A DNA stretch of 64,000 nt, from NCBI GenBank assembly GCA_034766995.1, contig CM068314.1, forward strand, positions 30,971,708 to 31,035,707, in the 5' to 3' direction. Origin of the DNA: Acanthacorydalis orientalis (taxonomy: Eukaryota > Arthropoda > Insecta > Megaloptera > Corydalidae). The number at the start of each line of letters is the position of its first letter. Within the stretch, counting starts at the first letter, position 1. This document shows positions 12,228-24,354 of the stretch, piece by piece. A program made the position numbers and the translations under genes. A model generated the notes under the pieces. It made no database searches. It saw nothing but the letters and a program-made list of their open reading frames with translations, and was not told the DNA's origin.

Positions 12228-12705
12228 CTCCTATGACGATCCCTTCTCTGTTGAAAATATTACTGGTATTATCGCCGCATTTTCCTCCACCGTACGAAGA
12301 AAGTACTAGTACACTAACGGCAGAAATAAAGAGTAGAGCAGCAACTGCAGCTAAGAGACACCATTCTCTCGAACTGAATCCCATCCTGCTGGTGCGGCCA
12401 TCCTGAATAGTTGATCGTTGAAGAACGGTCGTACCACCACCGCTCATATGTACGACTGTTGCCAATGAAACCGTTTCGCCGGGTCCAACAATACCGACGT
12501 CTCCGTTCCCACTGTCTGCAGAGAGTAACGGACCGCGAGCTTCCTCGTGTTCATTTTCGTCGACGTTCGAACGTCCGTTCTGGAGATACCCGTTATTCGT
12601 AGTCATTTGCGGTGACGGCAGTTTGCTATTATTTATCAAAATCACAGGCTCAGCGTTTTCAGTGGAATTGACTTTTTTACCACTTTCGTTCATGGGTGAC
12701 GGCAT
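12228..12705 (-). CDS. N-terminal exon of a type II-like membrane protein (family unknown)
   Basis: The exon encodes about 159 residues. The N-terminal part (about residues 1-112) is hydrophilic and rich in Asn, Ser, Gly and acidic residues, as in a cytoplasmic tail. One hydrophobic segment follows (residues about 116-138, CLLAAVAALLFISAVSVLVL), preceded by Arg residues (GRTSR, SSR), so the N-terminus should face the cytoplasm. A short outer part contains KCGDNTSNIF. The exon ends in GGAG followed by GTAAGAG, a strong donor, in phase 1. I start it at the ATG of MPSPMNESG (12705), the first in-frame Met with A at -3; the open frame continues 5' to a GTG, which would not normally start translation here. 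This layout suits a membrane ectoenzyme or adhesion protein, but I recognise no family. Confidence 0.72.
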
Positions 12706-12722
12706 ACTGTTTATGTTTGCGG

Positions 12723-12760
12723 TCACATAAAGGTCACTGACAATGAAACTGTTTTGGCAT
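12723..12760 (-). promoter_or_regulatory. Two upstream ORFs before the membrane-protein start
   Basis: In the presumed 5' leader there is an 8-codon ORF (ATG at 12760, stop at 12734) and then a bare start-stop, ATGTGA, at 12728-12723. Both lie out of frame with the main ORF. If they are in the mRNA they would lower initiation at the main ATG or make it conditional. They would be meaningless if a splice acceptor lies between them and the main ATG; TTGTCAG at about 12740 is a possible one. Confidence 0.4.
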
Positions 12761-12769
12761 TTTTACTTT

Positions 12770-14419
12770 TTTTAAATAATGCATATACATTGCTAATGTC
12801 GATTATATTTATTATGTTTATTTTTTTTAATGACACAATCACGAAGAGGACACCGAACTAATTTAGTATATTATATTAAATACACTATTAATATTAATAA
12901 TACTATTATACTGTTATCTTTTTATTTTGTACGGATAATAATTTTGAAAGGCTTAGCAGTATTTTTGCACGGATTTAATTTTTTAAATATTTACCAATAG
13001 ACAAAATATATTTAAATAAATAAATCGATAATAGTATTTTTACATCAACATTCATTTTTAAAACTTCCATTTTATTATACTCTTATATGGATTCAGGTTA
13101 GAAAATGCATCAATTAATAATGTTTTCGTCTATAAACATTTAATTCGTAGCTTTAACCATGTTACCATTTTTAATGAGGTATTACGCCAAATTTTTCTTT
13201 AATACAAATTTCCTTAATAGAATTATATAATTTACAAAAATGAAAATCTATGAAATTATTTTACTGAATGTTAAAATTAACAATTTTTTAACACAACTTC
13301 AACAAATTCGTAGTTTTTGAATCTTGATAATTTATATTATAATTGTTACATTATTCTAATGCTTTGAAACCGCGAATACTATTTTTATTTATTTTTTACC
13401 AAACTTTAATTTAAATTTATGAAATTGTAATATTTTCAATAGTTGCTATTTGTTTCTCTTTTATATTTTTCATATATTATTTTTTACCGACTTGTTGGAC
13501 ATCCATCATTAGTCATCTGAAAAAAAAATTTTTTTTTAAACCTAAAATTAAATGCATTATATATATATATATTTCATTATACAAATATTTTCAACTCCAT
13601 AATAATTTGATCAGTTATATCTACACAGCAAAAAACAAATAATAATAGATAATATTGACATCTAAATCATCATTTACAAGATCATAATGGATGAATGAAA
13701 CTGAGTAACCAAAAAATTGACAACGAGGACGCTATAAAATAGAAAAATATTAGTTTATTAAAGCTGTTTGTTAAGACTTTACAAGATGTATTCAAATAAC
13801 TCAACTAGAAATACAAGAATAAAAATGGTAAATAAAAATCTACAGGCCAATCCATCACGTTTTGATGATGACAATTTGAAGCAAATATGAAAGATTATTC
13901 AAAAATTACACGAATTCGGTCGAAAAATTCTCCTCAACAGAAATCTCAAAATGTTTAACGATAGCATATATATATATATATGAAGAATAGTAAACGATCA
14001 AGAATGAATAATTATTACTCATTATCTATGAATTTTTCAGTAGATTAAAAATAAAATAAAGTTTATTTAGAGTGAATATTAATTTATTTTGAGTAATATT
14101 TAGAACAAACATTCCATTTTCTTAATAAAAAAGTGATCCATCATTGCATTCTACTCGTCTTTATCTGCGGAATTAAAATATAGAATACCAAAATATTTCA
14201 GAGATTTTAATCAAATATTTCAAAGATTCTTGAGAAAAGTTTGTGTTAAGAGTAACAAAAAAAAATAACAGAAAAACAGAATGGGTACAAAAACAACCAG
14301 AAGTTATAGAAATAATAGAATAAAAAGTTTAAGAAGAAAATGGTCAAAATATACCGCGAAAGACAAAAATACTGCAGAAATAATTGCTTAAAAATTTATA
14401 CACATATTATTCATATTTA
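12770..14419. other. AT-rich stretch, nothing recognised
   Basis: It lies upstream of the minus-strand exon and so could contain its promoter or an earlier intron, but I see no CpG island or clear core promoter. Short (TA)n tracts occur near 13558 and 13968. Confidence 0.45.
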
Positions 14420-14844
14420 CAGTGGAACCACCGTATCCGCGGGTTCATTTTTTGGGCATTCAGTTATGCACGGATTACTGCGATCTGAAAATATTAAACG
14501 AAAAATTTCAGAAATAAACGAATTTTTAAGAAATAAATGCAAAAACATATTTAAACCGTGTGTGTACAAGATATTATTCATTTAGTTAAGGGTTACGCTA
14601 AAATATCATAATCCCGTTCATGAAAGAGAGTGAAAGAAAGAGCACAAGTATAATAATTTACAATGTTTTTTTATTATTATTTAATGTTGGTAATGTCTTA
14701 ATATGAGTAATTTATCAAATAAACTTTATCATAGGTAAGTGTGTAAATGAAAAACGACTTATATATGGGTTCGCTACTATCCACGGTTCCGGGTATTCCA
14801 GGTACTCTTGGAACGTATTACCCACGGATACGGGGAAACTACAG
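14420..14844. mobile_element. pogo/Tigger-type MITE
   Basis: A 425-bp element bounded by TA on both sides (14418-14419 and 14845-14846). The left end reads CAGTGGAACCACCGTATCCG and the right end, read inwards, CTGTAGTTTCCCCGTATCCG. Over 24 bp the inverted repeats match at 17 positions, including a perfect CCGTATCCG core. CAGT starts with a TATCCGCGG core are the hallmark of Tigger elements of the pogo group. No transposase is left inside, so it must have moved, if at all, with enzyme from another copy. Confidence 0.75.
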
Positions 14845-14955
14845 TATAAGACTTTTTTATCGTACTGTTTTCTTACATAAAATAAAAACACGAATTACCA
14901 ACACTTTTAAATATATATAATAATTATGTGTTAGTTTACATGAACAACATATAAA

Positions 14956-14959
<4 letters not shown>

Positions 14960-15012
<53 letters not shown>
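14960..15012. repeat. (TA)n microsatellite
   Basis: About 53 bp, about 115 bp past the right end of the pogo MITE. Confidence 0.97.
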
Positions 15013-15018
<6 letters not shown>

Positions 15019-15169
15019 ATATGTACACTTATGCACGTGAGTTTGCGTGTATATTTTGTATAAAAGAAAATTTATATTCTTATATTTAAAGAAAAACTCA
15101 ACACATTTTTACATTAGGCAAGTTCTCACGTCCAATACATGAACATTTAATTAGTTAATCAAATAAATT

Positions 15170-15455
15170 CAATTAGTAGAGCGGCGAAACCCACAAGTGT
15201 GTCCCAATTTTATTCGCGCTTTAAAGACGGTCGTGGGGCGCCTGCGGTAAGTTTATGGTCTCGACCCGTGTCTAATATATCATTTATATATCTAATCTAA
15301 TATCAAGATTGAACGTTAGATGGGAGCACGGTCGCACCATGTTCCTCGGAGACCTCTGACGTTAAGAAAAATAAACTTTGTTGGCAAACAAAGTTTATTT
15401 GGTTTTCGCGAAAAACTGCTCCGCCAAGTGATATATCGTAAGGTGCGTCGCTCAT
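15170..15455. other. GC-richer block with a perfect hairpin
   Basis: About 285 bp of high-complexity, CpG-containing sequence. At 15369-15400 it holds a perfect inverted repeat with 14-bp arms (AAATAAACTTTGTT) and a 4-nt GGCA loop. A minus-strand frame is open through 15303-15460 but continues straight into the microsatellite, so I do not call it coding. A conserved regulatory element or a non-coding RNA structure is possible. Confidence 0.4.
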
Positions 15456-15459
15456 AAGT

Positions 15460-15461
<2 letters not shown>

Positions 15462-15518
<57 letters not shown>
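15462..15518. repeat. (TA)n microsatellite
   Basis: About 57 bp, next to the hairpin block. Confidence 0.97.
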
Positions 15519-15519
<1 letters not shown>

Positions 15520-15711
15520 GTACACATCCATAACCATCGCGTGCGCGTGGGTTGATTTTTTTTATTAGTTTATTCGATTCCTACTTTTTAGAGCATTACA
15601 CACTTACGCGCACGAATCAAGTAAATATGAGCACACATGTATCTGCACAAAAACGAAATCATTACTATTTTTACACATTCAATAATCATTGTCGGATATC
15701 AAGTATAGTTG

Positions 15712-15716
<5 letters not shown>

Positions 15717-15754
<38 letters not shown>
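15717..15754. repeat. (TA)n microsatellite
   Basis: About 38 bp. Confidence 0.96.
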
Positions 15755-15756
<2 letters not shown>

Positions 15757-15759
15757 AAT

Positions 15760-16900
15760 TAGAATAAAATACAATTTATAAAATATAATCAATATTTGTT
15801 ATATAATTAAACTACAGGAAGTAACACGCAAAATGTCTAATTATGTACAACTGATGTAAAATAAAATATTATTTTTGATTAAAAAAATAGTATTTTTTAA
15901 AAAAAAAACTAATAGATTAATTTAGCTCGTCGTAAACATCATTTGGCTCTAATACACCAAACAAAGGTATTTTTCATTTAATAAAATATATTTTCATTTA
16001 AAGTTAAAACTATATTTATTTCTAGAAATGTGTATTTATAAATTTTAACCGTTCATTTTTTCTCACAATAGAATGGTAAAAAAGTTATATAATAATAATA
16101 TTCTTTTTAGTTCTAAAAGTATTTTATATTCGATAACTCATTAACATTTCACTTTCAAGACGTATTATATTCGTATGAAATTATAAATCAATATTTTATA
16201 AAACATATGCTATAGATAGATCTGCATAACGAAAATAATTTCTCAGTAATTAACTTCAATGAAAAAATCATAAAAAAATATCAAATTATAGAAAAAACTA
16301 AATTTTAGCAAAAATCAATAATATAAACTTAGCTAAAAAAAAGTGATTCCACTGTAATGAAGCTTATTTCAGTCAATAAAAGCTTGCACTAAATATTTTA
16401 ATGAGTTATTTTCAACAAGAGATCAGACATTTCTTGTAAAACAGCCTAAATAACTGCTTTTGTTTACAACATACATGTAAATTGTGTACATCTTAACGAA
16501 TTTTGCTCGCACAACTAAAGTTTTTAATATACTTTCACAAAAGAAATTAGTAAGTTAGAAACTGGTAAGTCGACATATATTTAGACAGTAAACAATACGG
16601 TTAAGCCATATATATATATATATATATATACATGTTCAAAGGATGAAAGCCTGAGATGTCGAAATTGTATTTATTCATAAAACAATCTTACATGTATATA
16701 AAAAAAAATCAAACGAGTCCAAAATAGCGTTTTTTTTAATGAAGTTTAATTAATTACAATGTCACACTTATTTAAAAAAACGATGCATAGACGTGTATCA
16801 AAATTTGAAAATTGCATTAATACTTACATTAAATATAAGTATATTTATGTATATTCAAAACCTGTATTTTATGGTAACATTATATGCAAACATCATATAA
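15760..16900. other. AT-rich stretch, nothing recognised
   Basis: Only a short (TA)n tract at 16609-16631. No gene or RNA seen. Confidence 0.5.
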
Positions 16901-16949
16901 ATTCTTACCTGTACATGATTTCGTAACGTAATAACACGTTATCGGGTGA

Positions 16950-17280
16950 CAGAGAAAGAAAAACATGTCAACAATAAATAAATAGCTACAAATCAGAGTT
17001 GATGGCTACAACTAACCAAGTGGGTTCTTTTACCATGTCATTAATTAATTGAACGTAATAGTTGGCTCTGAAACAATTAGCACACAGGGAGGCGTGGCCA
17101 TCCGCAGCCGTTGCGATGACTTGTAATTACCAAAGGTGGCTTGAACCTCATATTTTGTCATTTATACCTTTGTATATGTATATCACGCTTGACAGGCTTT
17201 ATTCCGTAACATACACGCACTGATGGTACAGAAGCCTATTATATTCATTAGTTTTGAGTACCATTGTGTAAAGTTAGTTG
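16950..17280. other. Probable conserved non-coding block
   Basis: High-complexity sequence with several homeodomain-like TTAATTAATT/TAATTAC words and a GC-rich centre around 17085-17125. No open frame of note. The word content resembles a developmental enhancer, but that is inference from composition only. Confidence 0.3.
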
Positions 17281-17289
17281 TCTGCCATT

Positions 17290-18340
17290 TATCATTCTGC
17301 TGAACTAAGCTTACGCTGTAAATGTGTTTTCAAATATTATCAAACTAAATAAATTGTTCATTTAGATTTATTACTCGGATTCTATTTCCCTGTGAAATTT
17401 CAATAAAATAAGTATCATAAAAAATGTCTACATATTTTAGTCTAATCTATTATATTAATTAAATTAAAAATAAATGCTTTATTTCCATGTATTATGAGAG
17501 AAGGCTATTTATCAACAGAGAAAATTCTAAAAACTAAGTTTATAGTAAATAAGAAATAAATATAATTATTTTCAAATACAATCGTTTACTATATTGATAT
17601 GAGACTATTTTGGCTATAATGTTTGAAAATAATTTTTATAAAATGTACAAAATAAAAAATGTCATTGATAAAAAAATATTTTATAAAATAAGACTATTTT
17701 TAAAAAAAGATCAAATCCATTGAGAACGGTGTAATAAGTCGAGAAATATTAAAAAGATGATGATAATGTGGCAGACTAGTTCAGTATTTATCCTATTTTC
17801 TTAATGCATAAAGGAGAAGTGATCAGATTTTTCAATTTAGTATTGAAATTATAAGAAGTATTTCCGTAAAACTGATCCTCGTCCTGTATCAATATAAAAA
17901 TTAATATGTAAAATATATTTTAAAGACTGATTGCAATAAATCTTATATATGTAAATAAATATTCATAACCCACAACACATATAAAAAGGGAAGGAAAATG
18001 GGAGATTTTTTTGTATTTTAGCTTCCTAAAAAGGGTTAAGACATCAATAAAATGAGCATAACAAATAATTAACTAGTTAATTATTAAACATTATTAGAAA
18101 ATATTTCTGTGTACGCATTTAAAATTCGGTGTGGGAGATAATTTAAATTTACTAAAAATATTAAAAAAAATATAAACTAAAAATATTAAAAATTATAGTT
18201 GTAAACATTATAGTTTTAATAAATTAATTACAATATAATATTTCACTTCATTATTAAATTATTCAAATTAAATTATTAAGAATAGTTTTTTAAAAAGTAT
18301 AATCTTAGAACATTTTAATTATATATAAATATATATTCAT
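17290..18340. other. AT-rich stretch, nothing recognised
   Basis: Runs of A and T, with no long frame, RNA or element ends seen. Confidence 0.5.
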
Positions 18341-18347
18341 TTATAAA

Positions 18348-18419
<72 letters not shown>
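18348..18419. repeat. (CA)n-(TA)n compound microsatellite
   Basis: About 18 bp of CA pass without a break into about 54 bp of TA. Confidence 0.97.
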
Positions 18420-18426
<7 letters not shown>

Positions 18427-18833
18427 CACATGTGTTTATGTGTATGATAATAATTCCGTGCATTAATGACAATTCTGTTGGATATGTTTTTCTTAATTTC
18501 AAAGCATTAAATTCTTGTCATTATAATCATAACTTTGAATATTTCTTTATACATTCATTACCTTGTCTTTATTTGGGGTATTTGAAAAATTATTTAATAA
18601 TAATATTAAAAACCCTAAATAACAATTGTTGTAAATTAAGTAAACTATTAGATAAATAAATCAACAATGAATAGAAAATAATTTTGACAAGTGAAAACAT
18701 TTAAACTTTTACTAACACATATGCATACATACATAAGTCACAAAACCGCCTTCTCATACGGACTATTACATTATTGTTGTTTACAATACATACATATATA
18801 CGTACATACGTAGTACAGATATCTATCTATCTA

Positions 18834-18836
<3 letters not shown>

Positions 18837-18887
<51 letters not shown>
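18837..18887. repeat. (TA)n microsatellite
   Basis: About 51 bp, preceded by TATCTATCTACC, a decayed TATC repeat. Confidence 0.97.
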
Positions 18888-18892
<5 letters not shown>

Positions 18893-19114
18893 GAATATAA
18901 AAAATACAACTTTGTTTATGACAAATACGTCTATTCAGTTCAATAAAAATGTTTTAACAATTTTCACAAATTTTATAAACGAATATCATAAAAAAATAAA
19001 TAAAGAATATTATTTTCCCTCGAAAATGATTAATATTTTGAATTTCATTTATTTTATGAGTTAAATATAATTTAAATAATTTGTAGCATGTACGTTTACT
19101 GTCTCTTTCTGTAA

Positions 19115-19117
<3 letters not shown>

Positions 19118-19186
<69 letters not shown>

Positions 19187-19316
19187 CTAATATATCTATA
19201 TATATATTTTTTCACTGATATATATATATATATATATATATATAAATGTGTGTGTATGTGTGTGTGCATTTGTGTTAAGTGTGTGTTATTGTGTGTTAAT
19301 GTGTGAATATGTGTGC
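19118..19316. repeat. (TA)n pair followed by GT-rich decayed repeat
   Basis: A TA tract of about 65 bp and another of 26 bp are separated by short AT words. About 70 bp of imperfect (GT)n with TTA, AAT and ATT interruptions follow (19246-19316). Confidence 0.95.
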
Positions 19317-19499
19317 GCCTTCATATTGGCATACAAACTTTTAAACTTATCTATTTACCTGTAGTAAAATTAATTGATAGTAAAATTGAACTTACTATAT
19401 CAAATACGTGCTTTTTAACTGAATACAAGAACCACAAAAGTAATGGTAAACTTTTGAAAATCTAATAGTAATATGTATATATGTGTGTGTATATATATG

Positions 19500-19501
<2 letters not shown>

Positions 19502-19590
<89 letters not shown>
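19502..19590. repeat. (TA)n microsatellite, GC interruption
   Basis: About 89 bp with a GC dinucleotide at 19535-19536, flanked left by a short (GT)n. Confidence 0.97.
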
Positions 19591-19593
<3 letters not shown>

Positions 19594-19649
19594 CACTGAA
19601 TTATTTGCATAATGGTTAATAAATATTTTTTATTGCATGCTCCCAAAAA

Positions 19650-20240
19650 TTAAACAAGCCGTTTGAATGCACCACGAGTCGTCAAGGTAATAAACATTAA
19701 CAAAAAAACATACGTCACCGATTCATATGTCAAAAAAGAGGGTCGTGCATGATCAATACTTGACCCAAATTTGTGCACACTGGGAAAATAATCACGGTCG
19801 AGGGCGTCATTGAAAACAATTTAACGGGCCGTTAGGGCCAGCCGGTGGCGTTAAACGACGCGTCGTCGTTGTTAAATTCCCCTTCAAACATGCACGCATC
19901 GATAGAATGCGATAGTTATATACACAATAGCATCTAACGTCTACATAAAGAATGAGATGACAATATTATATATATATATATATATATATATCCAGAAAGA
20001 TAAATATTTCCACACGTCGACTCGCTAATTGATTCCATTATTTTTAGTGGGCATCGTCGTTATTTATGCGTCGTCGGAATTCAAAGTATGTCGCACTACG
20101 TATTAGGTAGTGCTTTATTGGATAATTTTGAGTCTTTTCTAATAGAAATTATTTATCATGTACGCACGTAATGGAAACCGCGCACACACCCTACATTTAA
20201 TAGAACAGAATCGTTTCGTACGGGCATGTGAAGTTTTCCC
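19650..20240. other. GC- and CpG-richer block, possible regulatory element
   Basis: This is one of the most GC-rich parts of the left half. At 19820-19880 it contains GGGCCGTTAGGGCCAGCCGG and an ACGACGCGTCGTCGT palindrome. A short (TA)n at 19967-19991 splits it; CGTCGT words recur at 20055-20075. No frame stays open. It could be a promoter or enhancer of a neighbouring gene. Confidence 0.35.
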
Positions 20241-20249
20241 ATTTTTTCA

Positions 20250-21040
20250 CATTAAAAAGTGTGTTTAAATATTATTTTGTTCTGTTGAGTATGTTCTAAA
20301 AAGTTTGTACATTGAGTTAATTCCATATGGAGTCATAACGATTCATGTTTGTCAACAAACGAAATTTAAATTAGCTTTTTGCTCCAAGCAGTTAATTATT
20401 GAAAACACAGATAACATAGGCTATACATGTGATTAAAAAATCATCTATTGTGAAATAGGTGTTGTTCGTGTCGGTCGTAAATTTCACGGACAAGTTTTAA
20501 TTGGACCGCATGAAATAATGATTTTTAAATAAAACTATTTTAAATGATTTTTCGACCGCAGGTGTTTGAGAATTAAAAATTAATTTTGTAATTTAGGTAC
20601 GAAAATGAATCAAACTGATCGAATAGATTGAAAAATGATTTCATATATTTTTTATTATTTAATACTTTTAATGACCTTGCATTACATATATATATATATA
20701 TATATATAATGTTATAATATTAAATATTATTGTTAGATATCATACTATAAAATATAAAACTTTGGATTTTAACTTATTCTCCCATTGTTTATAAAACTGA
20801 TAATTCAAACGTAACATCATATGGTTTCTAAATATGCACTTTATTTGTCGTTGTGAACTTTCTCCGAATTTACATTTTCATAAAAATATACATGGAACAC
20901 AAATCTCCTTTCATAAATATGGAAAATAAATAAATGAATCGAATAAATATTTTTCTAGCACAAAGAACACAAACACACATTTAAACTAATAAATTTCAAA
21001 TAAGAAATAAATAACCCCAACGACAATACAACGAATCTTT
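20250..21040. other. AT-rich stretch, nothing recognised
   Basis: A short (TA)n tract at 20686-20708 and otherwise plain AT-rich sequence. Confidence 0.5.
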
Positions 21041-21049
21041 TCACGTACA

Positions 21050-21460
21050 GTACATTTCCATCAAATGATTTCATGGTATCCCCAAGGCATATTCCATTAC
21101 CGTGGAAATAATACAAGAGCCCGAGATAAAATCAAAACACATTGCAGACAGCATTGTCATATTTCATTTGTGCCAGTTGTCCTTATTTGTACGAAGTGAA
21201 ATGACGATAGTCAGAGATTCTCTGCGAAACGCGATTCTCGAACAGTAATCAAACAATGATAACGTATACAATGGCTTTGTACGAAGAACGGAGATAAAAT
21301 ATTATCAATTCATTTTTGATCGGACGTGCACAACACAAAAATTAAGGCCAAATTCTTGCATTTTATCGTATGAATTATAAAAGAGATAGAATCAACACTG
21401 AATCGTATATTGAAACGAGAAAACCGTCTGGCGACTTTTAGACGTTATTTTTATCTTGTT
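21050..21460. other. High-complexity non-coding block
   Basis: About 400 bp with even base use and CpG, without an open frame. The complexity suggests selection or a recent origin, but I recognise no motif family. Confidence 0.3.
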
Positions 21461-21526
21461 AATTAAATCAGAGAACAAGTTTATTGTTTGATTGACAGTT
21501 TCATGCTTTCTTTTATATATTATCAT

Positions 21527-21581
<55 letters not shown>
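21527..21581. repeat. (TA)n microsatellite
   Basis: About 55 bp with one C interruption. It forms a pair with the tract at 21669, enclosing an 87-bp unique insert. Confidence 0.97.
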
Positions 21582-21583
<2 letters not shown>

Positions 21584-21666
21584 GTAATAGATTTGTTTAT
21601 TTCGGGTTTAAGGACGCGTCGATACCTAAGGTCATTAGCATCCGCCTCTATAATATATAATCAAAC

Positions 21667-21668
<2 letters not shown>

Positions 21669-21716
<48 letters not shown>
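21669..21716. repeat. (TA)n microsatellite
   Basis: About 48 bp; right-hand partner of the tract at 21527-21581. Confidence 0.97.
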
Positions 21717-21723
<7 letters not shown>

Positions 21724-21779
21724 TTACATATTTTTTGAACATATAATATTCATTTTGAACTTAATCTAAACAGAACAAA

Positions 21780-23578
21780 ATTCATAAAACTGTCAATCAT
21801 TTGATGGGATTATATTCTATAATAACTGTGGGTGTTATATCGGAATTAAATCAAGAAAATCATTTTTTATTTTATAAAAAAGTATTAAAATATTTATAAA
21901 TTCAACAGATTTTTTTCTGGAAGTGTAACAAAATTTATAACCGACAATGAATGCCGTTCATTTTATTTTAATACTCGAATACTTGAATGTCATCTATTGA
22001 AAATAAATACGATTTTAAACCATAGCTGATTAAAATAAGCATCAAAGCAACAACTACAATAATGAAAACATATCGCCGCGTAACGAAAATAACATTTAAT
22101 CATATTTACTCTGAAAGTATCTGTTTTAATCCTCTTTTTATAAAAAAATGATTTATAGTTATTTTTAAAATTTCACTAGAAATTATGAAGTTGAAATTAA
22201 ATAAAACAATCTAAATGTATAGGAATATATTTCAATACTATCTATATTAAAAGAATGGAATTCATTGCTCGTATTGATTGAAACATGTGAAGGTAAAAAA
22301 ATTCCAAACATTATTTTTATACTAAAAGATAATATAAAAGTAGAATATGTATTCTACGAATAAACAGAATTTAGTACAAACAGTCTCGAATCGTTTACTA
22401 TATAAAAAAAGTGCGTAGATCGAATAAATTTTTAAAAAAATGTATTGAAAAAGACTGTATTGTAAAACAATATAACAGTTTTGAAATGTAGTTCCAAAAG
22501 AATGATAATTACCACACAAAAAATAACTTTACAATAACAAAATGTTTTTTAAAAATTTAAAATGAATGTAAATTACCGAAAAAGCTAATATTCTCTATGT
22601 CAGGTAGAAATTAACATAAATAAAGACTTTCTAAAATAATTTTGAGGATTTTTTAAAATGTTTTAAAACACTGTCAAGATTGTGTCTCATTAAGTGTTTT
22701 TTTTAGCAAGTGTGACAGACACATTTTTCAATAAAAGCTGACTGCATTTTAAACATAAAATATGCACACGGTATCGTCTGTGTGTCAAAATGTTCAAGTG
22801 AGAACAGATGATTCGATGTGTCAAAGTACATGTCAAATTTTGAAGCAGCCTCTGTTACGATAAAAAGTAACAGAGAGATACATGAACTCCCTTTTGAACA
22901 GTTTTGATCTAATGTTATTGTATATATATATATATATATACATACATATACAAAATTATTTTTTTTGTCTTTTAATAGAGAGTAGATTTAAAAATAAATT
23001 ACTATTATTATTTTATTACTACTATTATTATTTAATAATAAATTACAATTAAATCATAAACATACTGTATTGATATATATCGTCAGTTTTCTTCAAAAAA
23101 TTTAAAAAAAAATCTAAAAGGAGACCATTTTAACAACATAAAAGTTATAAACAGCTATCATATAATATCTATAAATGTTCCCGAAGAAGACTTCCAAATA
23201 TATTTTGAAGCATAGAAGAGAATAGAAAAGTGAGTTACAACCAACAGGGGCTACTTTAAGGATTTTTTCAATAAACAAAGTTTATTAACAATACTATTGT
23301 TTCTTTTTTCTACAACTATAACTTAAAATATTTAAAAAATTAAATAATAACTCTTTTTGTATAATGTAGAAATTATAACTGAAAACTTGAAAAATAGTCA
23401 CATCAATAAATAATAGTAAATAAAAATATCTCCTCTTTTGCCTGTAATATATGACATTTAAAGTAAATAATATAATCGTACAATCAATTTTTTATTTCAA
23501 TGGCATTCCAAGATAAACATTAAAAATACTGAACTTCTTTAATGTAAATATATTTAAATTTTAATTAAATGAACATAC

Positions 23579-23580
<2 letters not shown>
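21780..23580. other. AT-rich stretch, nothing recognised
   Basis: A block near 22680-22890 is somewhat more complex, but with no usable frame. A short (TA)n lies at 22919-22941. Confidence 0.45.

Positions 23581-23581
<1 letters not shown>

Positions 23582-23630
<49 letters not shown>
23582..23630. repeat. (TA)n microsatellite
   Basis: About 49 bp. Confidence 0.97.
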
Positions 23631-23632
<2 letters not shown>

Positions 23633-23958
23633 CTACGTATATGAACATAAACTGAGAAGCTCATATAGATTTATTTTAAACATTTTTTCTTCCAAAAAGT
23701 GTAAATCTATCCCAATGATTCATAATATAAAAAAAATAATCATATAGACGGAACACCGTAAAAAACATACAGTACGATACGAAGAACTATAAAGTTTCGC
23801 ATAAACGTAATAGAAAATAATGATCTTCGACAATATAAAAAAGAAAAATGGCATCTCTGTATTAAATATATTCGGGAAGTACATTAAGTTTACAAAAATA
23901 TTTTTATACATTTTTATAAAATGTTTTTTATACACTGCAGGCATAACCAATTTGTTGT

Positions 23959-23978
23959 ATATATATATATATATATAC

Positions 23979-24021
<43 letters not shown>
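23959..24021. repeat. (TA)n microsatellite
   Basis: About 63 bp, broken by CACAA at about 23978. Confidence 0.97.
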
Positions 24022-24025
<4 letters not shown>

Positions 24026-24089
24026 CTACAAATTGATTTCCAAGTGTAACATAAGTTTGCACTTAAGATCAAAGCTATATTGACAAGTA

Positions 24090-24300
24090 GATTAACCCTT
24101 ACAGATTATATTTTATCGTATAATTATCGTACATCCCGACACTATGTGCTTAATCAGGGTAGATGTAATCTAGTAAACAAGGTATGAAGATACATAGGTT
24201 GATAGAATAATCAGTGCGGGAATAACACCACCTGTATTTACATTAAATTGACCACAAAGAAATCTCAGAACATAAACATACAAACTGTACGTGCATACAC
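24090..24300. other. High-complexity non-coding patch
   Basis: About 200 bp with balanced base use between two TA tracts; no frame, RNA or element ends recognised. Confidence 0.25.
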
Positions 24301-24304
24301 ACAC

Positions 24305-24307
<3 letters not shown>

Positions 24308-24352
<45 letters not shown>
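24308..24352. repeat. (TA)n microsatellite
   Basis: About 45 bp, preceded by a short (CA)n. Confidence 0.97.

Positions 24353-24354
<2 letters not shown>

Noticed and set aside
12218..12602. Two plus-strand frames opposite the membrane-protein exon
   Set aside because: They are antisense shadows of the exon; Arg/Pro/Leu-rich with no support.
12706..12726. GTG start giving seven extra N-terminal residues
   Set aside because: GTG is not a normal nuclear start codon; the next in-frame ATG at 12705 has a good context.
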